Positions 28,746 to 36,977 are shown, counted from the first letter of the stretch. The stretch: DNA of 64,000 nucleotides from Sphingobacteriales bacterium (GCA_027483645.1 JAIXUD010000008.1:1-64000), one strand, 5' to 3'. A program made the numbers and translations. Notes: generated by a model not told the origin, from the letters alone.

Positions 28746-28903
28746 GTCAGAGTGGGAGTTTCGGGATGGTTTTTGACAAATCACCTTTCCCAATATGCCA
28801 TCATTAAAAAGTCAACTGATTCAGCGATTTCAGGAAGTTGGAACTTCGAAATGGAAAAACTGATGTGAAGAAATAGTCTCCAAAGCAAGAAGACATTAAA
28901 TGC

Positions 28904-28928
28904 AAAAACCGCCCAGAAGGCGGTTTTT
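28904..28928 (-). terminator. terminator after the last tRNA-like copy
   Basis: A 10-base stem AAAAACCGCC/GGCGGTTTTT, loop CAGAA. It begins right at the CCA end of the tRNA-like copy, in the direction of leftward transcription. Confidence 0.85.
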
Positions 28929-29001
28929 GGTGGAGGATAACGGAGTCGAACCGATGACCTTCCCGCAATCCTGCGGGACGCTCTAGCCAGCTGAGCTAAT
29001 C
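28928..29001 (-). pseudogene. tRNA-Ala-like copy 1 (downstream of GIY-YIG)
   Basis: Identical to the intact tRNA-Ala through GATTAGCTCAGCTGGCTAGA, in the T arm, and in the 3' ATCCTCCACCA. The 5' acceptor strand is lost (ACCTGAT instead of GGGGGAT), so the acceptor cannot pair. The 17-base anticodon arm is replaced by an 18-base hairpin TCCCGCAGGATTGCGGGA with a 6-base loop. Its 5' 19 bases are also the final codons of the GIY-YIG gene. Confidence 0.8.
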
Positions 29002-29234
29002 AGGTACTCGATGTAACGCCTGCTTTTCTTCTTTTTGATTTCCGATTCATGCGCCATAGCTGAGGCCCGGTCAATGAACTCCTTGGAGTACTTTAGTTCC
29101 CAGTCATTCGAATGTTTTGTTGACTTACTGCCAGAATTGATGTGTCTTCGCAACCTATCGTCAATATCAACTGTGTGGCCGATGTAGTATTTATCGGTAG
29201 ATGGGGAGTAGAGTATGTAGGTGCAATATGGCAT
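28983..29234 (-). CDS. GIY-YIG nuclease family protein ending in tRNA-derived codons
   Basis: An 83-residue stand-alone GIY-YIG protein (UPF0213/URI type). The core shows YILYSPSTDKYYIG at 6-19 (a variant GIY...YIG), the conserved Arg in DRLRRH, and the metal-binding Glu in the ESEIKK region. It starts 32 bases after the tRNA-Ala 3' end, beyond a hairpin. Its last codons (LISSAG and stop) are read from the 5' part of a degenerate tRNA-Ala copy. The substrate is unknown; the position suggests a link to tRNA genes, but homing is an inference. Confidence 0.88.
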   Translation of the reverse strand: MPYCTYILYSPSTDKYYIGHTVDIDDRLRRHINSGSKSTKHSNDWELKYSKEFIDRASAMAHESEIKKKKSRRYIEYLISSAG

Positions 29235-29242
29235 AAAGTAAC

Positions 29243-29265
29243 AAAAGCTACCCTTGGGTAGCTTT

Positions 29266-29266
<1 letters not shown>
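29243..29266 (-). terminator. hairpin between tRNA-Ala and the GIY-YIG gene
   Basis: An 11-base perfect stem (AAAAGCTACCC with its complement) and a 2-base central spacer, followed leftward by TTTTGTTACTTT. It starts at the tRNA CCA end, so it should terminate or process the tRNA transcript before the nuclease gene. Confidence 0.75.
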
Positions 29267-29344
<78 letters not shown>

Positions 29345-29383
29345 TTTATCTTGGCTAATTTTCAATATTTCAACAAATTCACG

Positions 29384-29449
29384 AAGGAGTCGAATTGATG
29401 ACCTTCCCGCTTTTCCGCGGGACGCTCTAGCCAGCTGAGCTAATCCCCC
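29384..29449 (-). pseudogene. tRNA-Ala-like copy 3 (degenerate)
   Basis: The 5' half GGGGGATTAGCTCAGCTGGC is identical to the intact tRNA. The anticodon arm is replaced by TCCCGCGGAAAAGCGGGA (6-base stem, 6-base loop). The T stem no longer pairs and the 3' acceptor strand is missing. It lies 107 bases upstream of the real tRNA, in tandem, with a similar linker. Confidence 0.8.
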
Positions 29450-29492
29450 AATTTATTTTGGCTTATATCAATATTTTAACTTCATTCACAAA

Positions 29493-29557
29493 GGGAGTTT
29501 AACCATTGACCTTCCCGCCTTTCCGCGGGATGCTCTAGCCAGCTGAGCTAATCCCCC
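29493..29557 (-). pseudogene. tRNA-Ala-like copy 4 (degenerate)
   Basis: The 5' half is identical to the intact tRNA. The anticodon arm is replaced by TCCCGCGGAAAGGCGGGA. The T arm is altered (GGTTAAACTCC) and there is no pairing 3' acceptor strand. It is the first unit after the promoter, 108 bases upstream of copy 3; the linkers of both copies share TTTATnTTGGCT and a TTCAC-AA-GGAG end. Confidence 0.8.
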
Positions 29558-29575
29558 ATTATTTGAATGGTGGTG

Positions 29576-29605
29576 CAAAGGTAATCAAAAGTCGTTATTG
29601 TCAAA
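29576..29605 (-). promoter_or_regulatory. promoter of the tRNA-Ala array
   Basis: Read leftward: TTTG (29602-29605), an 18-base spacer, TACCTTTG (29576-29583), then the first tRNA-like unit begins 18 bases later. This is near-consensus and would transcribe both degenerate copies before the true tRNA. Confidence 0.65.
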
Positions 29606-29681
29606 ATTAATGGGCTAGTTGACTTCCCTTTTTTCAAAATTATGATACCATAAGCCTTAAACAATTCCTTAACATCGGGAT

Positions 29682-29714
29682 TTTGCATAAATAGACTAAG
29701 TTTTCATAGCTTTC
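29682..29714 (+). promoter_or_regulatory. promoter of the PhoD-like gene
   Basis: TTTG (29682-29685), a 21-base spacer, TAGCTTTC (29707-29714; one mismatch). The ATG is at 29733. Confidence 0.55.
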
Positions 29715-29732
29715 GCACTCCAACCAACGCCT

Positions 29733-30746
29733 ATGAAAGCCATTCTTTTGTTCGGATTGATCTTATGGTGCGCTCTGTCTTATTCGCAAAACATCAGCCG
29801 CATTGCTTTTGGCTCTTGCATTAGCCAAGACAACTCCCAAGAGGTTTGGTACACAGTGGATTCGTTTAAGCCCGATGTTTTCGTTTTTCTGGGCGATAAT
29901 CTCTATGGCGATACGGAGGATATGGCCCTATTGCGTCAGAAGTATGAAAAGCTGTTTGGCAAGGTGCCGCTACAGCGGTTCTTACAGCATACTAAGACCT
30001 TGGCCGTTTGGGATGACCATGATTATGGGGTGAACGATGGTGGAAAAGAGTACCCTAAAAAAGTAGAATCGAAGAATATTTTTCTGGAGTTTTTTAAAGA
30101 GCCTAAAGATAGCGACCGTTGGAAACACGAAGGTATTTACCATAGCGTAACCATGGGTGAGCCGGGTAAGCGCGTGCAGTTTATTCTATTGGACAATCGT
30201 ACTTTTCGCGACCCGCTATGCCGCGTAACCACAGATGAAGATTGCTATGGCGAATACGGCCCTTGCGAGGATAAGAGCAAAACAATGCTGGGTGCCGAGC
30301 AATGGCAGTGGCTTGAGAATACCTTGCAACAGCCCGCCGAGATACGCTTGGTGTGCACTAGTACTCAGTTTTTGGTTGATTTTAATGGTTGGGAGGCTTG
30401 GGCCAACTTGCCCCATGAGCGCCAACGGTTTATTGATTTGATTAAAAAAACCAAAGCCGAAGGTGTATTTTTCATTAGTGGCGATTTGCACTACGCCGAA
30501 TTATCAAAAATGGTAATACCGGGGCAGTACAACCTATTTGACCTTACCAGTAGCGGTATGACCCACGGCCACTCTTGCGCCGGCGAAAACCAGTACCGCA
30601 TTAAGGGCGCCTACATGAAACCCAACTTCGGCCTCATCGATATTAACTGGAAGGGCAAGGACACCGAGGTGCAACTGCGCATAGTGGACGATAAGGGTAA
30701 ACTCAAAATTGAGCACCTAATACCCTTGAGCGAGTTGAAGTTTTAA
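29733..30746 (+). CDS. secreted PhoD-like alkaline phosphatase
   Basis: A 337-residue exported phosphoesterase; the signal peptide ends near SYSQ (about 19). Metal-binding motifs typical of the PhoD-like family are visible: GSC at 27-29, FLGDNLYGD at about 52-60, WDDHDYGVND at about 93-102, and the late SGDLHYAE with the DLTSSGMTH block. It lacks the long N-terminal PhoD domain, so it is the shorter type. It probably hydrolyses phosphate esters or diesters outside the cytoplasm. Monocistronic. Confidence 0.9.
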   Translation: MKAILLFGLILWCALSYSQNISRIAFGSCISQDNSQEVWYTVDSFKPDVFVFLGDNLYGDTEDMALLRQKYEKLFGKVPLQRFLQHTKTLAVWDDHDYGVNDGGKEYPKKVESKNIFLEFFKEPKDSDRWKHEGIYHSVTMGEPGKRVQFILLDNRTFRDPLCRVTTDEDCYGEYGPCEDKSKTMLGAEQWQWLENTLQQPAEIRLVCTSTQFLVDFNGWEAWANLPHERQRFIDLIKKTKAEGVFFISGDLHYAELSKMVIPGQYNLFDLTSSGMTHGHSCAGENQYRIKGAYMKPNFGLIDINWKGKDTEVQLRIVDDKGKLKIEHLIPLSELKF

Positions 30747-30858
30747 GTTGTTTTGGAGCGAATACGTTGCGCGAGTGTTACGAGATAGTGTTTAATCAAA
30801 AGCGGTCCTGAAAATACCACACTGATCTTGAATCAAAAAAGGAGATCCGCATTTTTAA

Positions 30859-31290
30859 ATGAAGTACTTAATTCTAATGTTTGCTTTGCATTTTGGAATG
30901 AATAGCTATTGCTATCCATTTAATGCTGGGATATTGTTAAAGACTATTATAAGTACGAATCAGCATTTTTTATCACAATATGTAGTGCAAAATAATGAAT
31001 TGCTCGTGTATGATATCTATATAGATAAGCTGTACATGTACAATCTAGCTAGTGATATGATTTTTCGTTGTACTTCAAAAGACCTTAGCAATTGGCCCAA
31101 TGATTTAATGATGGTCACGATAGATTATTCTAATCAAACCAATGAGGGATTAGTAGATGCAAAAATTACAGGCGGGTTCATCGCCAAAAAAATGATACTG
31201 AAATATTTTAAGCATAGAATTTCACTCCAATTGCTCATAGATTACAGTATTCATGCACAATATGAGCTTTCTGTAAAAAAGCCAGGTTAA
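30859..31290 (+). CDS. small exported protein of unknown function
   Basis: A 143-residue protein I do not recognise. The N-terminus (MKYLILMFALHFGMNSYC) looks like a signal peptide or membrane anchor. The rest mixes strands and Tyr/Ile-rich segments with no motif. The gene is clearly richer in A+T than its neighbours and sits in the accessory stretch next to the tRNA-Ala array, suggesting acquired DNA. No obvious promoter match was found. Confidence 0.5.
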   Translation: MKYLILMFALHFGMNSYCYPFNAGILLKTIISTNQHFLSQYVVQNNELLVYDIYIDKLYMYNLASDMIFRCTSKDLSNWPNDLMMVTIDYSNQTNEGLVDAKITGGFIAKKMILKYFKHRISLQLLIDYSIHAQYELSVKKPG

Positions 31291-31298
31291 GGTCATAA

Positions 31299-31502
31299 TC
31301 AACTTCCTCGCTCCGCGAAAAACATCACCAACTCATACCCATCGCCAAGTACCTGTACCCAATTGCCATGGCAAGCTTGGGCGGTGCTTTGGGTAAACAA
31401 TGTTGAGATAGTAGATTCTATCAACTCGGCTCCGTATTGCTCCATAACTATGGAATTCTTCTCGCCTTCAAACCCATCGTGGACACCTATTTCGTCACAC
31501 AT
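31299..31502 (-). CDS. small orphan ORF, coupled to the upstream ORF
   Basis: A 67-residue acidic ORF (starts MCDEIGVHDGFEGEK) without a recognisable domain. Its ATG overlaps the end of the next ORF upstream by 8 bases (ATGTGTGA), a layout typical of coupled translation and the main reason to believe in it. Alternatively the two are halves of one decayed gene joined by a frameshift at about 31,500. Confidence 0.4.
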   Translation of the reverse strand: MCDEIGVHDGFEGEKNSIVMEQYGAELIESTISTLFTQSTAQACHGNWVQVLGDGYELVMFFAERGS

Positions 31503-31728
31503 AATGCAGGAGTAGTGCCAATAATTTCAACACTTCATAGCTTTTCTTTGCGTTCGTTATGTTTGTTTTATTTGCGTTCGTTGCGGTTAAATTTGTAATA
31601 CAAGATTCAACAACATCAAGCAAAAAGGCTGAAAGTTTATTTGCGGTATTTAATACGTATTCCCCAAGGACTTGGACCTTTTCGCCCTGTCTTCGAAATG
31701 AGGGCAATGCGTCGATTGGAGTTTGCAT
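31495..31728 (-). CDS. small orphan ORF
   Basis: A 77-residue ORF with a helical, Leu-rich middle and end (KSYEVLKLLALLLHYV) and an unusual Asn/Thr/Lys stretch (TNLTATNANKTNITNAKK). No family recognised. It overlaps the following ORF by 8 bases. The upstream region is A+T rich. It may be a real small protein or the N-terminal part of a frameshifted gene. Confidence 0.4.
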   Translation of the reverse strand: MQTPIDALPSFRRQGEKVQVLGEYVLNTANKLSAFLLDVVESCITNLTATNANKTNITNAKKSYEVLKLLALLLHYV

Positions 31729-31908
31729 GGATCCTTAATGTCAAAATTTTACTAAAAACACAATTAATTGACAAACAATTACTTTGGTTTCGATAACATA
31801 TAATTTACTAAAAAAATTGTCAATTTATTTGCAAAAAACAAAAGCGTTCCCGATATTGTACTGTATATCAGCATTTACAGCTATCAAATCAAACTAAACT
31901 ACTTACCA

Positions 31909-32442
31909 ATGCCTGCACCTACCCCTAGCCCGTTTATGGCCTCGCTGTACGAAATTATGAAAAGCGGTGTCGCTGCCGTCGCCCTCAACGAGGAAGATAT
32001 TTTCTTTTTGGCCAACGACGAGTGCCTAAAGCCCGACCGCATCCATTACCACGAGTACCGAAAGTTTGTGGATGCCTTGATGGCTAATAACAAAGTGCCA
32101 CTGCACAGCTTGGCTGAGGAGGCATTTTATGAAATATACGGATACTTGCGTGCGCAAAAATTGAAGCAGAAGCTGGCCATGCTGAATGCGATAGCCGAAG
32201 GAAAATCAGATTGGCGGCGCTATTGCTGGCTGCTTGATTTGCAGGCGAAGGAAGAACGCGCCAAAGCCACGAGGCATAAAGAGATAGATCGGGAAGCTAA
32301 AAAAGCGGGGAAAGAAAGCGGTCTGCCGCCAGTAGAACCTGCGGAAACTAGCAACCCCAGCGAGCCCTCCGCCCAACGAAGCATACCCTATAGCGAAGCC
32401 ACCAGTAATAGCAATGAAGCGCGATACCGAGGCGCGGCATAG
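31909..32442 (+). CDS. hypothetical charged helical protein
   Basis: A 177-residue protein without signal peptide. Residues 20-115 look helical (NEEDIFFLANDECLKPDR; AEEAFYEIYGYLRAQKLKQK; SDWRRYCWLLDLQAKEE), followed by a Lys/Glu segment and a disordered Pro/Ser/Glu tail. The arrangement reminds me of small DNA-binding or terminase-small-subunit-like proteins, but no phage gene is nearby and I would not name it so. It lies at the right edge of the A+T-rich accessory stretch. The 273-bp gap after it shows nothing recognisable. Confidence 0.6.
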   Translation: MPAPTPSPFMASLYEIMKSGVAAVALNEEDIFFLANDECLKPDRIHYHEYRKFVDALMANNKVPLHSLAEEAFYEIYGYLRAQKLKQKLAMLNAIAEGKSDWRRYCWLLDLQAKEERAKATRHKEIDREAKKAGKESGLPPVEPAETSNPSEPSAQRSIPYSEATSNSNEARYRGAA

Positions 32443-32715
32443 CTATTTTAATGAATCCGGCAGCAGCAAAGAGTAGAAATCAACAATCGGTTTTCAACAA
32501 GTGTGTGCTGCGCTATACAGGGCCATTATGGCTAAGGTACGCGCAACGACTAGTATTTATTTGGTTTTATGGCAGTGGTAGCGCAGGTTTGTACAGGCAT
32601 TGTTGATAATAATTGTAAAAAGTGCTATTAAACAATACCTTTTTATTCCTATTTCCATTGCGAACAACTAAATTTGTACTTTCGTATAGTAGTTTGTTTT
32701 AAACACAACTGAATA

Positions 32716-33531
32716 ATGGCTATCCAACACGCTAAAAACTGCCTTCTAATTGTGATGCTTACCCTTGCTTTTACGCAAGTGGGCGCGCAAACAGATGAGT
32801 ATCCACCCAACGCCAAGCCTGGCACTTGTTACCTACAGGTTTATACTCCCAACGAGTATGAGTACAAAGAGGTAACCGAGATTGATCGCCCGGCTTACAC
32901 CAAAAGCATCAGCGTACCGGCTATTTATGAGTATGTGTACGATACCGTGGTGTTGCGCCCAAGTGAGAAACGCTTGGAAGTGGTGGCCGAAACCTACACA
33001 ACCGTTATCGAAACCGTATTGGTTGCCCCACCAACTACCCGTTGGGAAACTGGCAAAGTAGACCCTAACTGTCTTTCTCCAAACCCTGCCGATTGCCGCG
33101 TGGTGTGCTTGGTTGAAGTGCCTGCTAAATACACTACCTACAGCCGCAAAGTATTGGAGACCCCATCTTACACCCGTGAGTTGAACATTCCTGCGGAAAT
33201 CAAAATTACTACCAAGCGTATTTTGAAGAACCCAGCTAGTACCATGGCCTACGAAGTACCTGCTACCTACAAAACAACCATGAAGCGCCAGTTGGTGAAG
33301 AAAGGTTTTATTGAGTGGAAGGAAGTAATTTGTAGCGACCAGATCAATACCGACCTAGTGAAGAACGTGCAGAAAGCATTGAACGACAAAGGTTACGATG
33401 CTGGCCCGGTTGATGGTGCTTGGGGTGGTAAGTCGCTAGTGGCTATGAACAAATTCCAAGAGGAGAAAGGCCTGCCGGTAACGAAAGTGATCAGCTTGGA
33501 GACTTTGCAAGCCTTGGGCGTACAACGTTAA
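32716..33531 (+). CDS. exported peptidoglycan-binding domain protein
   Basis: A 271-residue secreted protein (signal peptide ends at VGAQ, about 25). The C-terminal 60 residues form a PG_binding_1 domain (VKNVQKALNDKGYDAGPVDG, WGGKSLVAMNKFQEEKGLP). Between about 45 and 200 a motif recurs four or five times, of the form VPAxYxxxxxxVLxxP, suggesting repeated beta hairpins spaced by roughly 25 residues. The domain should bind cell wall; the repeats have no known role. A good terminator follows. Confidence 0.85.
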   Translation: MAIQHAKNCLLIVMLTLAFTQVGAQTDEYPPNAKPGTCYLQVYTPNEYEYKEVTEIDRPAYTKSISVPAIYEYVYDTVVLRPSEKRLEVVAETYTTVIETVLVAPPTTRWETGKVDPNCLSPNPADCRVVCLVEVPAKYTTYSRKVLETPSYTRELNIPAEIKITTKRILKNPASTMAYEVPATYKTTMKRQLVKKGFIEWKEVICSDQINTDLVKNVQKALNDKGYDAGPVDGAWGGKSLVAMNKFQEEKGLPVTKVISLETLQALGVQR

Positions 33532-33555
33532 TTTATATTCAGTAATGATATATAG

Positions 33556-33583
33556 GAAAGCGGGCCGCAAGCCCGCTTTCTTA
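33556..33583 (+). terminator. terminator after the PG-binding gene
   Basis: Perfect stem GAAAGCGGGC/GCCCGCTTTC with loop CGCAA, then TTAATTTTT. Confidence 0.88.
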
Positions 33584-33702
33584 ATTTTTAGATAGTTTTG
33601 GAAGTAACTATTGCTCGCCCTCGTCTCCAGAAGAGGGTGTAATGGACTTTGCGTCTCCTGACGCACACAATACACCAAAAATTTAACACAAGAGAACAAG
33701 GC

Positions 33703-34938
33703 ATGGCCAACATCAACACTAACATCTGCATCATCGGCGCTGGCCCAGGCGGCGCTACGGCAGCATTGGTGTTGGGTAAGGCTGGTGTGCCCTGCGTGTT
33801 GGTGGATAAGGCCGATTTCCCAAGGGATAAGATTTGTGGGGATGCCCTAAGCGGCAAGGTAGTGGAGGTGCTAAGAAAAGTTGACCCAGCCATCGCCGCG
33901 CAACTCGCGCTGGAACCTACTAATGTTGGCTCTTGGGGCGTAAACTTTGTGGCGCCTAATGGCAGGGTGTTGCGGGTGCCCTTTAAAATGTCGGCTGACA
34001 AAGCTAAAGATGCTGCACCGGGTTTTATAGTAAAGCGGATAGATTTTGACCACTTCTTGTTGCAAGAAGCGCTGAAGTATCCCAGCGTGCAATACCTGCC
34101 CAATATAAAGCTGGAGCAGTTTACTAAAACCAGTAATGGCTACACCGCGGCCAATAAGGCGGGAGACTATACCATTGATGCCAAACTGCTTTTGGTGGCC
34201 GACGGGGCGCAATCGGTATTTGCGCGCCACCACGGCGGCATACAGATGGAACAGCAGCATTATTGTGCCGGTATACGGGCCTATTATAAAGGTGTGGAGG
34301 GCATGGATGCCGAAAACTTCATTGAACTGCACTTTTTAAAGGAGTTGTTGCCAGGTTATTTCTGGATTTTCCCGTTGCCGAATGGGGAAGCCAATGTAGG
34401 CTTGGGCATACGGAGTGATTACATCAGCAAACGGAAACTCAACCTTAAACAATTGTTGCCCCAGGTAATTGAAGCCCACCCAGAGCTGAAGTCGCGCTTT
34501 GCCAATGCCGAGTTGATTGATGAGGTGCGGGGTTTCGGGTTGCCGCTTGGCTCCAAGAAACGAACCATCTCCGGTGATAACTATATGCTTATTGGTGATG
34601 CGGCCTCATTGATCGACCCATTTACGGGCGAGGGCATCGGCAATGCGATGATGAGTGGTATGCTGGCTGCCAAGCACGCCATGGCTTGCCGAGACTACCA
34701 CGCCACCACCATGGCCGAGTACGACGCGGCCGTGTACAAGCGCTTATGGAGCGAGCTATCCCTAAGCCGCAAGATGCAGCAGCTGGTGCAAGTGCCTTGG
34801 CTGTTCAACTTTGTGGTGAACAAGGCACAGAGGAGCAAAACCCTGCAAGAAACCATCTCCTGCATGTTCGAAGACATGGATATGCGCGAGCGGTTGAAAA
34901 AACCGTCGTTTTACGTAAATTTGCTGTTGAATAGATAG
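33703..34938 (+). CDS. geranylgeranyl reductase family FAD oxidoreductase
   Basis: A 411-residue flavoprotein. The N-terminal dinucleotide fold reads CIIGAGPGGATAALVLGKAGV, followed by FPRDKICGDALSG, which is diagnostic for the geranylgeranyl-reductase/halogenase-like group. The second FAD motif is LIGDAASLIDPFTGEGIGNAM. These enzymes reduce double bonds of isoprenoid chains, or oxidise small substrates; the target here is unknown. The ATG at 33703 is favoured because the FAD motif then starts at residue 8; an upstream start adds 18 unrelated codons. Confidence 0.9.
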   Translation: MANINTNICIIGAGPGGATAALVLGKAGVPCVLVDKADFPRDKICGDALSGKVVEVLRKVDPAIAAQLALEPTNVGSWGVNFVAPNGRVLRVPFKMSADKAKDAAPGFIVKRIDFDHFLLQEALKYPSVQYLPNIKLEQFTKTSNGYTAANKAGDYTIDAKLLLVADGAQSVFARHHGGIQMEQQHYCAGIRAYYKGVEGMDAENFIELHFLKELLPGYFWIFPLPNGEANVGLGIRSDYISKRKLNLKQLLPQVIEAHPELKSRFANAELIDEVRGFGLPLGSKKRTISGDNYMLIGDAASLIDPFTGEGIGNAMMSGMLAAKHAMACRDYHATTMAEYDAAVYKRLWSELSLSRKMQQLVQVPWLFNFVVNKAQRSKTLQETISCMFEDMDMRERLKKPSFYVNLLLNR

Positions 34939-35045
34939 TCGACGGACCACGGACGACAGACCACGGCCTACATAGTACGTAAGCTCCTCCCCTTTTTAAG
35001 GAGCCTGTCCTGAGCTGTAGTCGAAGGAGGAGGTTGGGAGGGGGT
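34938..35045. repeat. GAC-type phrase and CT/GA inverted repeat
   Basis: GTCGACGGACCACGGACGAC and AGACCACGG come first. Then CTCCTCCCCTTTTTAAGGAG and, inverted, GGAGGAGGTTGGGAGGGGG. The second part is a commonly dispersed Bacteroidota palindrome. It begins at the flavoprotein stop codon. Confidence 0.7.
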
Positions 35046-35101
35046 CGGTGCGGTGAGTCATGAATTTAAAACGAGTAATAACCATTTAGAAAATCTAACA
35101 A

Positions 35102-35605
35102 ATGAAAAACCTATTAATTCTAGCTGCCGCTGGCACTTTGTTCTTCGCAAGTTGCAACAACGCTACCGAAACCCCTGATGCGCCGATAACTGCCGACTCC
35201 ACCGCAACGGTAATCAACACCTACCACGGCGACACCATAACTGCCGATGGCGCCATCACCACTGCCGAATTGGTAACCAAAATGCAAACCGACAGCAGCT
35301 ACACCGGCAAGGTGGAAACCGTGATTAACTCTTGCTGTAAAAAGAAGGGCTGTTGGATGCGCGTAGCATTGGCCGATGGCAAGGAAATGAAGGTTACCTT
35401 TAAAGATTACGGCTTTTTCGTGCCATTGGAGAGCGCCGGAAAACCAGTTATCATGGAAGGCTATGCCTACTACGATACACTCAGCGTAGAGGAAGTGAAG
35501 CATTATGCGGAGGATGCAGGCAAAACAGAGGCTGAAATTGATGCCATTACTCAGCCAGAGGCAGTGCTAGCTTTCGAGGCTACAGGGGTCATTATCAAAG
35601 AGTAA
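35102..35605 (+). CDS. DUF4920 family lipoprotein
   Basis: A 167-residue lipoprotein (lipobox FFASC, Cys18). The body is an OB-fold-like DUF4920 domain with the conserved block INSCCKKKGCWM at about 76-87, which could bind metal through its cysteines, and later KDYGFFVPLESAG and GYAYYDTLSVEE. Function is unknown. It stands alone, before a tRNA cluster. Confidence 0.88.
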   Translation: MKNLLILAAAGTLFFASCNNATETPDAPITADSTATVINTYHGDTITADGAITTAELVTKMQTDSSYTGKVETVINSCCKKKGCWMRVALADGKEMKVTFKDYGFFVPLESAGKPVIMEGYAYYDTLSVEEVKHYAEDAGKTEAEIDAITQPEAVLAFEATGVIIKE

Positions 35606-35668
35606 TACACCTACATAATATAGGGTTAATGTTGGCACAATATTTTTTCAGAAAAAAGAAGAACATTA

Positions 35669-35700
35669 TTTGCCTCCCCTTTATTATTGGCTTATCTTTG
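35669..35700 (+). promoter_or_regulatory. promoter of the tRNA-Lys gene
   Basis: TTTG (35669-35672), 20-base spacer, TATCTTTG (35693-35700): a perfect Bacteroidota promoter. tRNA-Lys begins 29 bases later. Confidence 0.85.
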
Positions 35701-35728
35701 CAGGGCTTTTGTAAAAAGCAGGTTATTT

Positions 35729-35801
35729 GATTTCGTAGCTCAGCTGGTAGAGCAGTACACTTTTAATGTACGGGCCCTGGGTTCGAATCCCAGCGAAATC
35801 A
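35729..35801 (+). tRNA. tRNA-Lys (TTT)
   Basis: 73 bases. Acceptor GATTTCG pairs with CGAAATC, anticodon loop CTTTTAA gives TTT, T arm CTGGGTTCGAATCCCAG, discriminator A, no encoded CCA. Confidence 0.97.
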
Positions 35802-35810
35802 CGGAAACAC

Positions 35811-35838
35811 AAGGCAGTTGTAAAAAGCTGCCTTTTTT
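35811..35838 (+). terminator. terminator after tRNA-Lys
   Basis: AAGGCAG/CTGCCTT stem followed by TTTT. It separates tRNA-Lys from the tRNA-Leu genes. Confidence 0.8.
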
Positions 35839-35910
35839 CGTTGACATACTTTCGGTTTGAAACCAAATGCTTTGCAAGTTTTGTTTAAACCATTGATTTG
35901 TCAAAACCCT

Positions 35911-35994
35911 GCCCGGGTGTTGAAATTGGTAGACAAGCAACATTGAGGGTGTTGTGTGCTTACGCATGTGCAAGTTCGAATCTTGTTCCGGGCA
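35911..35994 (+). tRNA. tRNA-Leu (GAG)
   Basis: 84-base type II tRNA. Acceptor GCCCGGG with TCCGGGC, anticodon stem CAACA/TGTTG, loop TTGAGGG giving GAG, long variable arm TGCTTACGCATGT, discriminator A, CCA not encoded. Confidence 0.95.
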
Positions 35995-36157
35995 CTGCTT
36001 GAAACGTTCTTTAATTATTGCCCTGCATGGCTATTAAACCGCTTACTGCACGAGGATTGCGGCCAAACATACGTGAGTTGCCTTCGCTACTTTAAACCTC
36101 GTGTTCTTTGCATGCCTCGCCTCAGGCGATGGTGTTTAGCTATAGCACGGTACTATT

Positions 36158-36241
36158 GCCCAGATGTTGAAACTGGTAGACAAGCAAGATTCAGAGTCTT
36201 GTGCTCGCAAGGGTGTGCAGGTTCGATTCCTGTTCTGGGCA
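36158..36241 (+). tRNA. tRNA-Leu (CAG)
   Basis: 84-base type II tRNA. Acceptor GCCCAGA/TCTGGGC, anticodon stem CAAGA/TCTTG, loop TTCAGAG giving CAG, variable arm TGCTCGCAAGGGTGT, discriminator A, CCA not encoded. Related to the GAG isoacceptor 163 bases upstream. Confidence 0.95.
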
Positions 36242-36259
36242 CGCTTTCAGGCAATTAAG

Positions 36260-36294
36260 AGGCCTCATTGTTTTATAGCGGTGAGGCCTTTTTA
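36260..36294 (+). terminator. terminator after the tRNA-Leu genes
   Basis: Stem AGGCCTCA/TGAGGCCT followed by TTTTT. Confidence 0.85.
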
Positions 36295-36405
36295 CGTATT
36301 AAAGTGATGGGACGACTACCTACCTACGAGTACCACCTCGAAATTTTTCGTTTAAAGCCCATTCAAAGCAGTCGTCTGCACCACTAAACGAAACACAGTA
36401 TAACG

Positions 36406-36930
36406 CTATCGAATCACCTCATTTTCTATCACACCCCTTATCGCAGCATAATTATCAATAGGCTGGCCATCAAAGGTATCGCTGGCAAAGTCGTGCAGTA
36501 CACCTGCCTTATAATATACCTGCCTTTCCATTATAGGAAACATTGTGGGCGTTTCCGTAATCCAAAGGTTACCCTCGCCACCTGCATAGGCACCAACAGG
36601 TTTAAAATAGGCGTTAAACAAGCGTCCATCTACCTCTTGATAATAAAAGCTGCGCAACTTGAAGGTATCCCAAGTTATCGGGTCAAATAGCTTCATGCCG
36701 AGGTATCCCATCACGCCCACTGCTAAAGCCATATTAAGCAGTCGCCAGAGCAACACTCCGAAGGATTTTTCTATTCGGCCATTGAACGCCAACAGAAATG
36801 ATGATACAGTTAATAGTAGCACGCATATGATATCGGTCCAAAAACCGACCAAGGAAAAATCAGTAAAGTATAGCACGGCCAAATAACTCACCAGCACCTG
36901 CGTAGCCGCAATGGAAATTTTAATGCCCAT
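36406..36930 (-). CDS. hypothetical membrane protein
   Basis: A 174-residue protein with about three transmembrane helices in the first 90 residues (TQVLVSYLAVLYFTD; ICVLLLTVSSFLLAF; LLNMALAVGVMGYLGMKLF) and a soluble C-terminal half (for example YFKPVGAYAGGEGNLWITET). No family recognised. It follows an M14 peptidase gene on the same strand with a 48-base gap, so it may be transcribed with it. Confidence 0.7.
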   Translation of the reverse strand: MGIKISIAATQVLVSYLAVLYFTDFSLVGFWTDIICVLLLTVSSFLLAFNGRIEKSFGVLLWRLLNMALAVGVMGYLGMKLFDPITWDTFKLRSFYYQEVDGRLFNAYFKPVGAYAGGEGNLWITETPTMFPIMERQVYYKAGVLHDFASDTFDGQPIDNYAAIRGVIENEVIR

Positions 36931-36977
36931 TCATCAAAGTTATACAAATCATGGTGCTGCTACGATTAACCACCGCA

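Noticed and set aside
31299-31728. Toxin-antitoxin pair as a firm call
   Set aside because: Overlap and size fit, but no toxin or antitoxin motif is visible; kept only as a speculative finding.
31909-32442. Phage terminase small subunit
   Set aside because: Only vague resemblance of a charged helical protein; no other phage gene in the window.
35740-36258. ORFs over the tRNA-Lys and tRNA-Leu genes
   Set aside because: They translate the tRNAs and their spacers; the RNAs explain the sequence fully.
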